From assembly GCF_001429505.1 (NCBI RefSeq), contig NZ_LMJW01000006.1:57843-121842 (forward strand): 64,000 nucleotides of DNA, read 5' to 3'. The notes under the pieces are model-generated. The model searched no databases. It saw only the letters and a program-made list of their open reading frames with translations, and was not told the origin of the DNA. This DNA comes from Allobosea sp. Root483D1. GTDB taxonomy: Bacteria; Pseudomonadota; Alphaproteobacteria; Rhizobiales; Beijerinckiaceae. A program made the position numbers and the translations under genes. Shown one piece after another: positions 28,296 through 37,615 of this stretch. How positions within the stretch are numbered: position 1 is the stretch's first letter; each line of letters starts with the position of its first letter.

Positions 28296-28426
28296 GAATG
28301 AACCCTCGGCCCAGAACTAGAATCATGCGGCGACGCGTAGGTCAACGCACGCGACATCCAGGCGATGGCGCTGACGGCACACTTTCGCTATTCATCGCCT
28401 CACCCGAACACAAGAGCGGCCCAACC
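28296..28426. promoter_or_regulatory. Divergent promoter gap, antitoxin / ubiE
   Basis: 131 bases between the divergent antitoxin start and the preferred GTG start of ubiE. It must carry both promoters. Part of it stays open in the ubiE frame, but that translation is not UbiE-like. Confidence 0.5.
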
Positions 28427-29188
28427 GTGACAGCAGCCTCCGACACCACCCATTTCGGCTTCGAGAACGTGCCGCTCGGCGAGAAGCAGGCCAAGGTCGA
28501 CGACGTCTTCCACAAGGTCGCCGGCCGCTACGACCTGATGAACGACCTGATGTCGGCCGGGCTGCACCGCGCCTGGAAGGAGGCGCTGCTGACAGCGCTG
28601 AAGCCGCCGCGTGACCGGCCCTTCCACCATCTCGACGTTGCCGGCGGCACCGGCGACGTCGCTTTCAAGGTGCTGGAGGAGGGCGGGCCGCAGACCGACG
28701 TCACCGTGCTCGACATCAACGCCGAGATGCTCAGCGTCGGGCGCGAGCGGGCGCAGAAGCGCTTTCCGGACGATGAGCGCATCCGCTTCGTCCAGGGCAA
28801 TGCCGAGGAGCTGGCGCTGCCGGATGCATCCTTCGACGCCTATACGATCGCCTTCGGCATCAGGAACGTGCCGCGCATCGAGAAGGCGCTGGCCGAGGCC
28901 TATCGCGTGCTGAAGCGCGGCGGCCGCTTCCTCTGCCTCGAATTCTCCCATGTCGACGTGCCGCTGCTCGACAAGGTCTACGAGGCCTATTCCTTCAACG
29001 TCATCCCGCCGATGGGCAGGATGGTGACGGGCGAGGCCGAGCCCTACCAGTATCTGGTCGAGTCGATCCGCAAGTTCCCGCGCCCGCAGGCCTTCGCCAA
29101 CATGATCGCCGAGGCAGGCTTCCGCCGCGCCAGCTTCACGCCGATGACCGGCGGGGTGGTGGCGCTGCATTCCGGCTGGAAGCTGTGA
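28427..29188 (+). CDS. ubiE: UbiE C-methyltransferase (ubiquinone/menaquinone biosynthesis)
   Basis: 253-residue SAM-dependent methyltransferase that methylates the demethoxyubiquinol (or demethylmenaquinol) ring. N-terminal [20 protein letters not shown] and [24 protein letters not shown]-binding [12 protein letters not shown], then [33 protein letters not shown] in parts. A GTG at 28427 gives the normal length; the open frame upstream to 28298 is not family-like. It heads ubiE-ubiB; the toxin-antitoxin pair seems inserted just upstream. Confidence 0.95.
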   Translation: MTAASDTTHFGFENVPLGEKQAKVDDVFHKVAGRYDLMNDLMSAGLHRAWKEALLTALKPPRDRPFHHLDVAGGTGDVAFKVLEEGGPQTDVTVLDINAEMLSVGRERAQKRFPDDERIRFVQGNAEELALPDASFDAYTIAFGIRNVPRIEKALAEAYRVLKRGGRFLCLEFSHVDVPLLDKVYEAYSFNVIPPMGRMVTGEAEPYQYLVESIRKFPRPQAFANMIAEAGFRRASFTPMTGGVVALHSGWKL

Positions 29189-29222
29189 CAGCACCAGCCA
29201 TGCCGACCCGCCGCGTCCCCGC

Positions 29223-30782
29223 ATGATTTCTGCGCTCGCCCATCTCGCCCGCTCGGCGCGGGTCGGTTTCGTGCTGGCCCGTGAGGGCGCGCTCGCGCTC
29301 GTCGATCCTTCTGTGCTGCCGCCGGCGGCGCGGGGATTGATCGCGCTCGGCCGCCTGATCGAGCGGCGCGGTGCCGGCTCTTCCGCGACGCGCCTTGCCG
29401 CGGCGCTGACACGGCTCGGCCCGTCCTATGTCAAGTTCGGCCAGTTCCTGGCGACGCGGCCGGACGTCGTCGGCATGAAGATCGCCGAAGATCTCTCGGC
29501 GCTGCAGGACCGGATGGCGCCCTTCCCGATGGCGCAGGCGCGCGCCGCGATCGAGGCCGCCCATGGCGAGCCGGTCGAGACGATCTTCGCCGAATTCGGC
29601 GAGCCGGTGGCAGCCGCCTCCATCGCCCAGGTCCACCGCGCCCGCCGCAAGGACGGCACAGAGGTCGCGGTCAAGATCCTGCGGCCCGGCATCCGTGACC
29701 GCTTCCATCGCGACCTCGCGGCGATGCGCTTCGGTGCTCAGCTCGCCGAGAGCCGCTCACCCGAGGCGCGGCGGCTGCGCTTCGTTGCCATCGTCGAGAC
29801 GCTGGCGCGCTCCGTCACGATGGAGATGGATCTGCGCCTGGAAGCTGCGGCGCTCTCCGAATTCGCCGAGAACACCAAGGAAGACAGCGATTTTCGCGTG
29901 CCGGTGCCGGATTGGCAGCTCACCGCCCGCGAAATCCTGGTCGACGAATGGATCGACGGCATTCGCCTCTCCGATGTCGAGGCCCTGCGCGCCGCCGGCC
30001 ACGACCTCCAGGCGCTCGGCCGCAACGTCATCCAGTCCTTCCTGAAGCACGCGATCCGCGACGGCTTCTTCCACGCCGACATGCACCCGGGGAACCTGTT
30101 CGTCGATGCGCAAGGCCGGCTGGTCGCGGTCGATGGCGGCATCATGGGCCGGCTTGGCCACAAGGAGCGGCGCTTCCTCGCCGAGATCCTGTTCGGCTTC
30201 ATCACCCGCGACTACCGACGCGTCGCCGAAGTGCATTTCGAGGCCGGCTATGTCCCGGCCCATCACTCCATCGATGATTTCGCCCAGGCGATCCGCGCCG
30301 TCGGCGAGCCGATCCACGACCGGCGCGCCGACGAGATCTCGATGGCGAAGGTGCTGACGCTCCTGTTCGAGATCACCGGCCTGTTCGACATGGCGACGCG
30401 CACCGAGCTCGTCATGCTGCAGAAGACCATGGTCGTGGTCGAAGGCGTCGCGCGTACGCTCGATCCCCATTTGGACATGTGGACCACCGCCGAGCCGGTC
30501 GTGCGCGACTGGCTGACGCGCAATCTCGGGCCGATCGGCAAGCTCGAGGATGCCGGCCGCAGCGTGCGCACGCTTGCGGCCAGCCTCGCCAACCTGCCGG
30601 AGACGGTCGGCCGGGCCGAGCGCGTGCTGGGACAGCTCGAGGATGCCTCGCGCCACGGCTTCTCGCTCGACGAAGCCAGCGTCCAGGCGATCGGCCGGGC
30701 GGAAGCCGCGCGCAATCGCTGGGGCAACTGGGCGCTCTGGCTGATCGCGGCGCTGCTGGCGTGGATGGTGTTCTTCGACTAG
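29223..30782 (+). CDS. ubiB: UbiB atypical kinase/ATPase for ubiquinone biosynthesis
   Basis: 519 residues of the ABC1/ADCK/UbiB family, a membrane-associated ATPase that helps CoQ precursors reach the Ubi enzymes. Family motif KFGQFLATRPDVV, the GQ motif region, VAVKILRPG with catalytic Lys, HADMHPGNLFVD and VAVDGGIMG. A C-terminal hydrophobic segment (WGNWALWLIAALLAWMVFFD) anchors it. Starts 34 bases after ubiE. Confidence 0.95.
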   Translation: MISALAHLARSARVGFVLAREGALALVDPSVLPPAARGLIALGRLIERRGAGSSATRLAAALTRLGPSYVKFGQFLATRPDVVGMKIAEDLSALQDRMAPFPMAQARAAIEAAHGEPVETIFAEFGEPVAAASIAQVHRARRKDGTEVAVKILRPGIRDRFHRDLAAMRFGAQLAESRSPEARRLRFVAIVETLARSVTMEMDLRLEAAALSEFAENTKEDSDFRVPVPDWQLTAREILVDEWIDGIRLSDVEALRAAGHDLQALGRNVIQSFLKHAIRDGFFHADMHPGNLFVDAQGRLVAVDGGIMGRLGHKERRFLAEILFGFITRDYRRVAEVHFEAGYVPAHHSIDDFAQAIRAVGEPIHDRRADEISMAKVLTLLFEITGLFDMATRTELVMLQKTMVVVEGVARTLDPHLDMWTTAEPVVRDWLTRNLGPIGKLEDAGRSVRTLAASLANLPETVGRAERVLGQLEDASRHGFSLDEASVQAIGRAEAARNRWGNWALWLIAALLAWMVFFD

Positions 30783-30965
30783 CGCAGGACAGTCGCCTCA
30801 ACAGGGCGCGACTGGAAACCATTTTAGCGGTTTCAGCTTTACAAGCGCCGGTCCCTCGGGATTCCTTTACGGCAAGGCCGGGGCTGACTTCGCATGGCGC
30901 ACGCGCCCGAGCGACAGCAACCAAAGAGCCGCTTTCCTCAGGTTGCGTCGTTCAGGAGTCGCGTC

Positions 30966-31604
30966 ATGCATCGCCTTCTCGGCATTCTGGCCTTTCTATG
31001 CGCGTCTTTCGCCGGGCTCGCCTCGGCTCAGGCCAAGCTCGATGTTCGCGTCGACATCGCCGCCCAGCGCATGACGGTGGCCACCAGCGACGGCGAGGTC
31101 CATAGCTGGGCGATCTCGTCCGGCCGCAAGGGCTTCCGCTCGCCCAACGGCGTCTATCGCCCGACCCGGCTCGAGCGCAGCTGGTATTCGCGCAAATACG
31201 GTGGCGCGATGCCCTATGCGGTGTTCTTCCGCGGCGGCTACGCCATCCACGGTACGACGGCCGTCGGCGCGCTCGGCCGCCCGGCTTCGCATGGCTGTAT
31301 TCGCCTTCACCCCGCCAATGCCGCCAAGCTCTTCGCGTTGGTCAAGAAGCACGGCGCCGGCGGCACCCGCATCGCGCTGAACGGCGCTGCGACCGATAAT
31401 CTCTCGCGCTTCGCCAAGACGTCCTCGGGCTCGAAGCACAAGATCGCCAACGCCAAGATCAAGACGCAGAAGGCCGTGCTGACCGCCAAGCAGCAGCGCC
31501 AGGGCCCCGCCTGGGGCGAGGCCCGCGAGCAGATGCTGCTCAGGCCGGCAATTCCCGCTGGCGCGATCGGCTTCCAGCCCGTGACCGGACCAAGCTGGCG
31601 TTAG
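30966..31604 (+). CDS. L,D-transpeptidase (YkuD)
   Basis: 212-residue exported cell-wall enzyme. Signal peptide at residues 1-21 (LLGILAFLCASFAGLASA), then a YkuD domain with His95 and the catalytic triad segment SHGCIRL (Cys111). It makes 3-3 peptide cross-links or links proteins to peptidoglycan; the C-terminal ~70 residues are Lys/Gln-rich and not conserved. ATG 30966 lies 7 bases after GGAG. Its stop overlaps the convergent aldose epimerase stop by 3 bases. Confidence 0.9.
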   Translation: MHRLLGILAFLCASFAGLASAQAKLDVRVDIAAQRMTVATSDGEVHSWAISSGRKGFRSPNGVYRPTRLERSWYSRKYGGAMPYAVFFRGGYAIHGTTAVGALGRPASHGCIRLHPANAAKLFALVKKHGAGGTRIALNGAATDNLSRFAKTSSGSKHKIANAKIKTQKAVLTAKQQRQGPAWGEAREQMLLRPAIPAGAIGFQPVTGPSWR

Positions 31605-32485
31605 ATCGCTTCGGCGGCGATCCGAACCCAGCCTTCCAGCGTCTCGCCGGGCTGAAGCCGGGCGAGCGGCGAGGCCTCGCGCACGATTCGTTCGCTCGGC
31701 GCGCCGGCGGCATGGCTTTGCGGCTCGACACAGAGGAAATCGGCGCCGGCCGGCGCCCAGACCACCGGACAGCGCAGGCTCTCGCTCGCGGTGATCGTGA
31801 TGGCGAGGCCGGTCGAGGGCGTCTCGATCCGGGCGATGCCGTCCCAACCCAAGAAGCTCCAGGCACTCTCGGCGCCGGTGGCGAAGGCCGGGCCATCGGC
31901 ATAGGGGCCGCCATCGGCGAAGGCTTGCGTGCCGGTGGCGCGGAACTGGTCGCCGAAGATCAGCGCGCCGGTCGCAGTCGTGGTGAGGCGCGTGTCGGCG
32001 GCGCAGGGAAACCAGGGATGCAGGCCCATGCCGAACGGTAGGGCCTGGTTGGCCTCGTTCGTCAGCGAAAGCGCGACGGTCATACCGCTCGCATCGAGCA
32101 GGATCTCCTGTCTCGCCAGGTAGCGGTAGGGATCCGGGCCGGCCGTACGGCGATGCGCCAGCACGGTATGGCCGCTGTCCTGCCGCTCCACCTGCCAGGC
32201 GGACTGCCAGCCGAAGCCATGGATCGTGCCGGCGGGATTGTTGGGCGGCACTGTGAAGCGGGTATGGCCGTCGTCGACCAGGCTGTCGAAGGCGCGGTTG
32301 GCGAAGGGCAGCATCGCCCAGGCCCCGAACTTGTTGGGAGTCTCCGTCTGCGGCGCGAGCCCCGCCGGCGCGTGCAGCAGCGGATGCGTCCTGCCATCCG
32401 GCCCCCGCCATTCGAGCGCAGCGATCGTGCCGCCGGCGTCCGGGGCGATGCGGGCGGTGTACCCGCCGGATGAGAGGGAGAGCAT
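31601..32485 (-). CDS. Aldose 1-epimerase family protein
   Basis: 294 residues of the galactose-mutarotase-like fold: RFTVPPNNPAGTIHGFGWQSAW contains the first His, FGMGLHPWFP the second, and DFLCVEPQSHAAGA a C-terminal Glu. These match catalytic residues of the GalM-like superfamily (YeaD/YphB-type). Interconverts alpha and beta aldoses or works on a related sugar; substrate open. Next to no sugar operon on its strand. Confidence 0.85.
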   Translation of the reverse strand: MLSLSSGGYTARIAPDAGGTIAALEWRGPDGRTHPLLHAPAGLAPQTETPNKFGAWAMLPFANRAFDSLVDDGHTRFTVPPNNPAGTIHGFGWQSAWQVERQDSGHTVLAHRRTAGPDPYRYLARQEILLDASGMTVALSLTNEANQALPFGMGLHPWFPCAADTRLTTTATGALIFGDQFRATGTQAFADGGPYADGPAFATGAESAWSFLGWDGIARIETPSTGLAITITASESLRCPVVWAPAGADFLCVEPQSHAAGAPSERIVREASPLARLQPGETLEGWVRIAAEAI

Positions 32486-32717
32486 TCGGACGTCCTTCAG
32501 GCAATCGCATGCGGCAGCGGGTCAGCATGGTATGCGCCCGCGACGGGACGTTCGTCTCGCCCTCGTCCCTCGTCAAGGATGGAAGCCGGACGGGGGGCGA
32601 TCCGGCTGAAGGCCTTGCCTTTCACCGCGGCGCTGGCCGAGACTCAACCGTTCGGCCCGGCGGGGGATTCGCCATCCTGCCGGACCCACGCACCCGCAAT
32701 GCCCCAGGAGCAGCGGC

Positions 32718-33428
32718 ATGAGTCTGATCTACCCGCGCGAGGGGCAAAAAGCCCATCCGTTGAACACGTCGCCGGACTATGGCAGCACGCTGAAGCGGGC
32801 GCCGTCACAGCCGCTGATCCTCCTGCCGCACACGCTGTCGGAGACCACCGGTCCGGTCTTCGGCCATGTCGCGGTCTCGGACATCGACAGCGACCTGACG
32901 CGGCGCCATGCCGGCGAACCGCTCGGCGAGCGCATCATCGTCACCGGCCGCGTCCTCGACGAGGATGGCCGCCCGGTGCCGCATGCGCTGATCGAGATCT
33001 GGCAGGCCAATTCTGCCGGCCGCTATGTCCATGTCCGCGACCAGCACCCGGCGCCGCTCGACCCGAATTTCACCGGGGCGGGGCGCGCCGTCACCGACGC
33101 CGAGGGGCGTTACCGCTTCGTCACGATCAAGCCCGGCGCCTATCCCTGGCGCAACCACCACAATGCCTGGCGGCCGGCACATATCCATTTCTCCCTGTTC
33201 GGGCCGAGCTTCCTCTCGCGCGTGATCACTCAGATGTATTTCCCGGGCGATCCGCTCTTCCGCTTCGACCCGATCTTCCAGTCGATCACCGACGAGCGGG
33301 CGCGCAACCGGCTGATCTCGCGCTTCGACATCGACACCACCGAGCCGGAATGGGCGCTCGCCTACCAGTTCGATATCGTGTTGCGCGGCCGCGAGGCGAC
33401 GCCGACGGAGGAGCCGCATGAACACTGA
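32718..33428 (+). CDS. pcaH: Protocatechuate 3,4-dioxygenase beta subunit
   Basis: 236-residue beta chain of the intradiol ring-cleaving dioxygenase. N-terminal extension (KAHPLNTSPDYGSTLKRAP in part), the dioxygenase signature RVLDEDGRPVPHALIEIWQAN in parts, GAYPWRN and the iron ligands HHNAWRPAHIHF. Opens protocatechuate to 3-carboxy-cis,cis-muconate in the beta-ketoadipate route. It overlaps pcaG by 11 bases. No other pca gene or pcaQ is present nearby. Confidence 0.95.
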   Translation: MSLIYPREGQKAHPLNTSPDYGSTLKRAPSQPLILLPHTLSETTGPVFGHVAVSDIDSDLTRRHAGEPLGERIIVTGRVLDEDGRPVPHALIEIWQANSAGRYVHVRDQHPAPLDPNFTGAGRAVTDAEGRYRFVTIKPGAYPWRNHHNAWRPAHIHFSLFGPSFLSRVITQMYFPGDPLFRFDPIFQSITDERARNRLISRFDIDTTEPEWALAYQFDIVLRGREATPTEEPHEH

Positions 33429-33993
33429 GAAGCCGGACGGCCTGACCCCGTCCCAGACCATCGGCCCCTTCTTCGCCTATGCGCTGACGCCGCGCGCCTA
33501 TGGCGGGCCGGAGCTCGCCAGTGAGCAGGTCGCCGGCGAGGGCGTCGCTGGCGAGCGCATCCGCATCGAGGGCACGGTCTTCGACGGCGACGGCGTAATC
33601 GTCGGCGACGCGATGATCGAGACCTGGCAGGCCGATGCCGAGGGCCGTTTCAATGCTGTGGGCAATGCCGGTTTCACCGGCTTCGGCCGGGCCGAGACCA
33701 CTGCCGAGGGGGCCTTCTTCATCGAGACGATCCGGCCCGGCGCCCTGCCGGGGCCGAACGGGAGCACACAGGCGCCGCATCTGACCGTCTCGGTCTTCGC
33801 CCGCGGTCTGCTGATCCGGTTGGCGACGCGGATCTATTTCGACGATGAGCCCGGCAATGCGCAGGACCCGGTTCTGGCGCTTGTACCGGCCGAGCGTCGA
33901 AGCACGCTGATCGCAAGACGCGGCACGGACGGCGTCTTCCGCTTCGACATCCGCCTGCAGGGCGAAGGTGAGACGGTGTTCTTCGATGTCTGA
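33418..33993 (+). CDS. pcaG: Protocatechuate 3,4-dioxygenase alpha subunit
   Basis: 191-residue alpha chain. TPSQTIGPFFAYALTP at the start, IRIEGTVFDGDGVIVGDAMIETWQA in parts, PHLTVSVFARGLLIRLATRIYF (parts) and EGETVFFDV end. Alpha chains lack the metal ligands; the active site lies with PcaH. Start overlaps the pcaH stop. Confidence 0.94.
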   Translation: MNTEKPDGLTPSQTIGPFFAYALTPRAYGGPELASEQVAGEGVAGERIRIEGTVFDGDGVIVGDAMIETWQADAEGRFNAVGNAGFTGFGRAETTAEGAFFIETIRPGALPGPNGSTQAPHLTVSVFARGLLIRLATRIYFDDEPGNAQDPVLALVPAERRSTLIARRGTDGVFRFDIRLQGEGETVFFDV

Positions 33994-34098
33994 CCCTTGC
34001 GGGCTTGACCGGACCGTGCCGCATGGGGAGATTCCCGGCCCTTTCGCCGCGCTTCGACCGGGAGATCCGTCGGTGCGTGTATTCTGCCGGAGCCTGCC

Positions 34099-34995
34099 AT
34101 GCCCAAACCCCTGATCGCGCTCGACTGGGGCACGACGCGCGCCCGCGCCTTCCTCCTTGGCGAGGATGGCGCCGTGCTGGCGAAACGCGTCGCCGATCGC
34201 GGCATCCAATCGGTGCCGGCCGGTGGCTTCCCCGCCGCCTTCGCCGAGATCGCCGGCGAATTCCGCCAGGCGCGGCCTGACGCTGCGGTGCTGCTCGCCG
34301 GCATGGTCGGCAGCCGCAATGGCTGGGTCGAGGCGCCCTATGTCGCCTGTCCGGCTAGCCCTGAGGAGATCGCGGCCGCCGGCCTCGCCGTCACGCTCGA
34401 CGACGGCACGCGCGCGACCGTGCTGCCCGGCCTGTCCTGCGACGAAGGCGCCTTCGACGTCATGCGCGGCGAGGAGACGCTGATCGTCGGCCTCGGCCTG
34501 ACCGACGGCGTCGCCTGCCTGCCCGGCACGCATTCGAAATGGGCTGAGGTCAAGGGCGGCCGCATCACCCGCTTCGCCAGCTTCATGACCGGCGAGATCT
34601 ACGGCCTGTTGCGCGAGCACTCGATCCTGTCGCGTCTGGCGAGCGAGCCGAAGGATGGCGATGCAGCCGAGGGCATGCGGCGCGGGCTTGCCGCGGCGCA
34701 GCGGCCCGGCGGCCTGCTCAACGCCGCCTTCCATGCGCGCAGCGAGATTCTGGGAGGGCGCATGGAAGGCGGTGCTGTCGGCCCCTATCTCTCCGCTCTG
34801 CTGGTGGCGCAGGAGATCGAAGGCGCCCGCGCCCTGTTTGGCGGTCTCGACAACCTGCATCTCGTGGCAGATGGCGTGCTCGCCGGGAGCTATGGCCGGG
34901 CGCTCGCCGCCGCCGGCCTCGATCATGGCCTGACCACGCCCGAGGACGCCTTCGTCGCCGGCGTCACCCGGCTCGCCCGGGGCAATCAGGCATGA
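34099..34995 (+). CDS. dgoK: 2-dehydro-3-deoxygalactonokinase
   Basis: 298-residue DgoK, which phosphorylates 2-keto-3-deoxygalactonate at position 6 in the De Ley-Doudoroff galactonate route. Starts LIALDWGTTRARAFLL, contains DGVACLPGTHSKWAEVKGGRI (parts) and FMTGEIYGLLREHS. Overlaps the next gene (ribokinase) by 4 bases (ATGA). The aldolase dgoA, often adjacent, is not here. Preceding gap with pcaG is 105 bases. Confidence 0.92.
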   Translation: MPKPLIALDWGTTRARAFLLGEDGAVLAKRVADRGIQSVPAGGFPAAFAEIAGEFRQARPDAAVLLAGMVGSRNGWVEAPYVACPASPEEIAAAGLAVTLDDGTRATVLPGLSCDEGAFDVMRGEETLIVGLGLTDGVACLPGTHSKWAEVKGGRITRFASFMTGEIYGLLREHSILSRLASEPKDGDAAEGMRRGLAAAQRPGGLLNAAFHARSEILGGRMEGGAVGPYLSALLVAQEIEGARALFGGLDNLHLVADGVLAGSYGRALAAAGLDHGLTTPEDAFVAGVTRLARGNQA

Positions 34996-35900
34996 TCACC
35001 GTCTTCGGCTCGCTCAATGTCGATCTCGTGACGCCGGTCGAGCGCCTGCCCGGCGCGGGCGAAACCGTGCTCGGTCCGGGCTATGCGCTGCATCCCGGCG
35101 GCAAGGGTGCCAATCAGGCGCTGGCGGCCCGTCGTGCCGGCGCCGAGGTGACAATGGTCGGAGCGGTCGGTCGCGACGGCTTCGCCGAGATCGCACTCGG
35201 GCTCCTCGCCGAGGACGGAGTCGACCTCTCCCATGTCGCGCGCGTCGAGGCGCCGACCGGCGCGGCCTTCATCGCCGTCGATGCCGCCGGCCACAACCAG
35301 ATCGTCGTTGCCGCCGGCGCCAATGCGCTGGCGAAGGCCGATGCCGTCGAGACCCTGGAGCCTGGCGAGGGCGACCTGCTCCTGCTCCAGCGCGAGGTGC
35401 CGGAGGATGAATGCTTGCGTGCCGCGCGGGCGATGCGGGCCGGCGGCGGGCGGGTGATCCTCAATCTCGCCCCGGCCGGCGAGCCAGCGCCGGAGCTGTT
35501 GGCGCTCACCGACATCCTGATCGTCAACGAGCATGAGGCGCTGATCCTCGCCGGCTCGCTCGGCTGGGCCGAGACCGAACCCGATGTGATCGCGCAGCGC
35601 ACCGACGGCGAGCGCGGCATCGCCTGCATCGTCACGCTGGGCGCTGCCGGCGCGGTCGGCTGGCATGGCGGTGTCCGGCGCCGGCTCGAGGCGCCGGTGG
35701 TCGAGGTCGTCGACACCGTCGCGGCCGGAGACAGTTTTGTCGGCGCCTTCGCCGCGGCGCTGCAGGCCGGCTTCGGCTTCTCTGGCGCGCTTCAGCGCGG
35801 GCTTGCCGCCGGCACGCTCGCCTGCACCGTCGCCGGCGCCCAGCCGAGCGTGCCCCGGCGCGCGGCGATCGAAGCGCTGGCCGGCAAGAGCTTCCTATAA
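34992..35900 (+). CDS. rbsK: Ribokinase (PfkB family)
   Basis: 302 residues. Signature patches: FGSLNVDLVTPVERLPGAGE, HPGGKGANQALAARRAGA, DEALAANEHE-like INEHEALIL (as IVNEHEALIL), and the anion hole/catalytic DTVAAGDSFVGAF with the catalytic Asp. Best matches ribokinases, which make ribose 5-phosphate, though a PfkB-type sugar or ketodeoxyacid kinase is not excluded by context with dgoK. Confidence 0.85.
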   Translation: MITVFGSLNVDLVTPVERLPGAGETVLGPGYALHPGGKGANQALAARRAGAEVTMVGAVGRDGFAEIALGLLAEDGVDLSHVARVEAPTGAAFIAVDAAGHNQIVVAAGANALAKADAVETLEPGEGDLLLLQREVPEDECLRAARAMRAGGGRVILNLAPAGEPAPELLALTDILIVNEHEALILAGSLGWAETEPDVIAQRTDGERGIACIVTLGAAGAVGWHGGVRRRLEAPVVEVVDTVAAGDSFVGAFAAALQAGFGFSGALQRGLAAGTLACTVAGAQPSVPRRAAIEALAGKSFL

Positions 35901-36086
35901 GGCTGCGTCCTGGCGGTCGGCTCGGCATTCCGCTTCGGCCGCGGATCGGCTATGCCGGCCTTGCGTCCTTGCCCTGTCGTGCTCAGGCTGCATTCATGTA
36001 GCCTGTGGCCTGTCCGTTCCGCACACGTCAGCTGCATGGTTTCCGCGCAGGCCTCGTTGCCGCGCTCCTCGAAGATGGATGGCCCG

Positions 36087-37586
36087 ATGTTTCCGAAGCC
36101 CCTGCCCGAGCTCTTCCCCAACACCTTCGACTACGAATCGCTGCCGATGGTGAAGCCGACCGGCTTCCGCGAATACGATGCGCGCTGGTTCTTCGGGAAA
36201 GAGCTCAACCTGATGGGCGTGCAGGCCGTCGGCATGGGTCTCGGCACGCTGATCAAGCGCATGGGCGTCAAGCCCGAGATCGTGACTGCCCACGACTTCC
36301 GCAGCTATTCCTCCTCGATCAAGATGGCGCTGGTCACCGGCCTGATGGCCGCCGGCTGCAAGGTCCACGATATCGGCCTCGCCATGTCGCCCATGGCCTA
36401 TTTCGCCCAGTTCGAGCTCGACGTGCCCTGCGTCGCCATGGTCACCGCCTCGCATAACGACAATGGCTGGACCGGCATCAAGATGGGTGCGCAGCGCCCG
36501 GTCACCTTCGGCCCCGACGAGATGGGGCAGTTGCGCGACATCGTGCTCGCCGGCGATTTCGACCTCTCCGGCGGCGGTTCCTACGCCTTCGTGCCCGACT
36601 TCCCGGCGCGCTACATCGCCGACCTGACCAACCGTCCGAAGATCAAGCGCAAGCTCAAGGTCATCGCCGCCTGCGGCAACGGCACGGCCGGCGCCTTCGC
36701 CCCGCAGATCCTGGAGGCGCTGGGCTGCGAGGTCATCCCGATGGATGCCGAGCTCGACCACACCTTCCCCCGCTACAATCCGAATCCCGAAGACATGAAG
36801 ATGCTGCACGCCATGGCCGATGCCGTGAAGCAGCATGGCGCCGATGTCGCGCTCGGCTTCGACGGTGACGGCGACCGCTGCGGCGTCGTCGACAACCATG
36901 GCGAGGAAATCTTCGCCGACAAGATCGGCGTGATGCTGGCGCGCGACCTCGGCAGGCTCAACCCGGGCGCGCAGTTCGTCGTCGACGTCAAGTCGACCGG
37001 CCTGTTCTCGACCGATCCGGAACTGCAGAGGCTCGGCGTCAAGACCGATTACTGGAAGACCGGCCACTCCTACATCAAGCGCCGGGTCCGCGACCTCAAC
37101 GCGCTCGCTGGCTTCGAGAAGTCCGGCCACTTTTTCTTCAACGCGCCGGTCGGACGCGGCTATGACGACGGCGTCGTGACCGCGATCGCCGTGATCGACA
37201 TGCTCGACCGCAATCCGGACAAGTCGATGGCCGAGCTCTATGCTGCAGTGCCGAAGACCTGGGGCACGCCGACCATGGCGGCCAAATGCGCCGACGAGAT
37301 CAAATACGGGGTCAGCGACAAGATCACCAAGCGGATCCAGGCGATGCAGGCCGCGGGCGACAAGATCGCAGGGCAGAAGATCGTCGACGTCATCACCGTC
37401 AACGGCGTCCGCGTCGTCAACGAGGACGGCACCTGGGGCCTGGTCCGGGCGTCCTCGAACAAGCCGGAGCTGGTCGTGGTCTGCGAGAGCCCGGTCTCGG
37501 AGGCGCGCATGCGCGAGATGTTCAAGGCGATCGACGGCGTGCTGCGCGAGAACCCGGAAGTCGGCGCCTACAACCAGACGATCTGA
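36087..37586 (+). CDS. Phosphomannomutase/phosphoglucomutase
   Basis: 499-residue alpha-D-phosphohexomutase. Active-site phosphoserine loop MVTASHNDNGWTGIKMG, metal loop GFDGDGDRCG, sugar-binding GFEKSGHFFF and the C-terminal domain. Interconverts mannose-6-P and mannose-1-P (and/or the glucose pair), feeding GDP-sugar or polysaccharide synthesis. ATG 36087 (MFPKPLPELFPNTFDYES) is the usual start in Rhizobiales; ATG 36075 is possible. Single gene. Confidence 0.92.
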   Translation: MFPKPLPELFPNTFDYESLPMVKPTGFREYDARWFFGKELNLMGVQAVGMGLGTLIKRMGVKPEIVTAHDFRSYSSSIKMALVTGLMAAGCKVHDIGLAMSPMAYFAQFELDVPCVAMVTASHNDNGWTGIKMGAQRPVTFGPDEMGQLRDIVLAGDFDLSGGGSYAFVPDFPARYIADLTNRPKIKRKLKVIAACGNGTAGAFAPQILEALGCEVIPMDAELDHTFPRYNPNPEDMKMLHAMADAVKQHGADVALGFDGDGDRCGVVDNHGEEIFADKIGVMLARDLGRLNPGAQFVVDVKSTGLFSTDPELQRLGVKTDYWKTGHSYIKRRVRDLNALAGFEKSGHFFFNAPVGRGYDDGVVTAIAVIDMLDRNPDKSMAELYAAVPKTWGTPTMAAKCADEIKYGVSDKITKRIQAMQAAGDKIAGQKIVDVITVNGVRVVNEDGTWGLVRASSNKPELVVVCESPVSEARMREMFKAIDGVLRENPEVGAYNQTI

Positions 37587-37590
37587 CGAA

Positions 37591-37606
37591 CCCGCTCGCG
37601 AGCGGG
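37591..37606. terminator. Palindrome between convergent genes
   Basis: 16-base perfect palindrome CCCGCTCGCGAGCGGG between the phosphomannomutase stop and the convergent N0-domain gene. Could form a GC-rich hairpin for both transcripts; no T-run. Confidence 0.35.
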
Positions 37607-37615
37607 GCGGAGAAG

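Noticed and set aside
30996-32576. 526-residue open frame through L,D-transpeptidase and epimerase
   Set aside because: Covers two genes with clear motifs and contains none itself.
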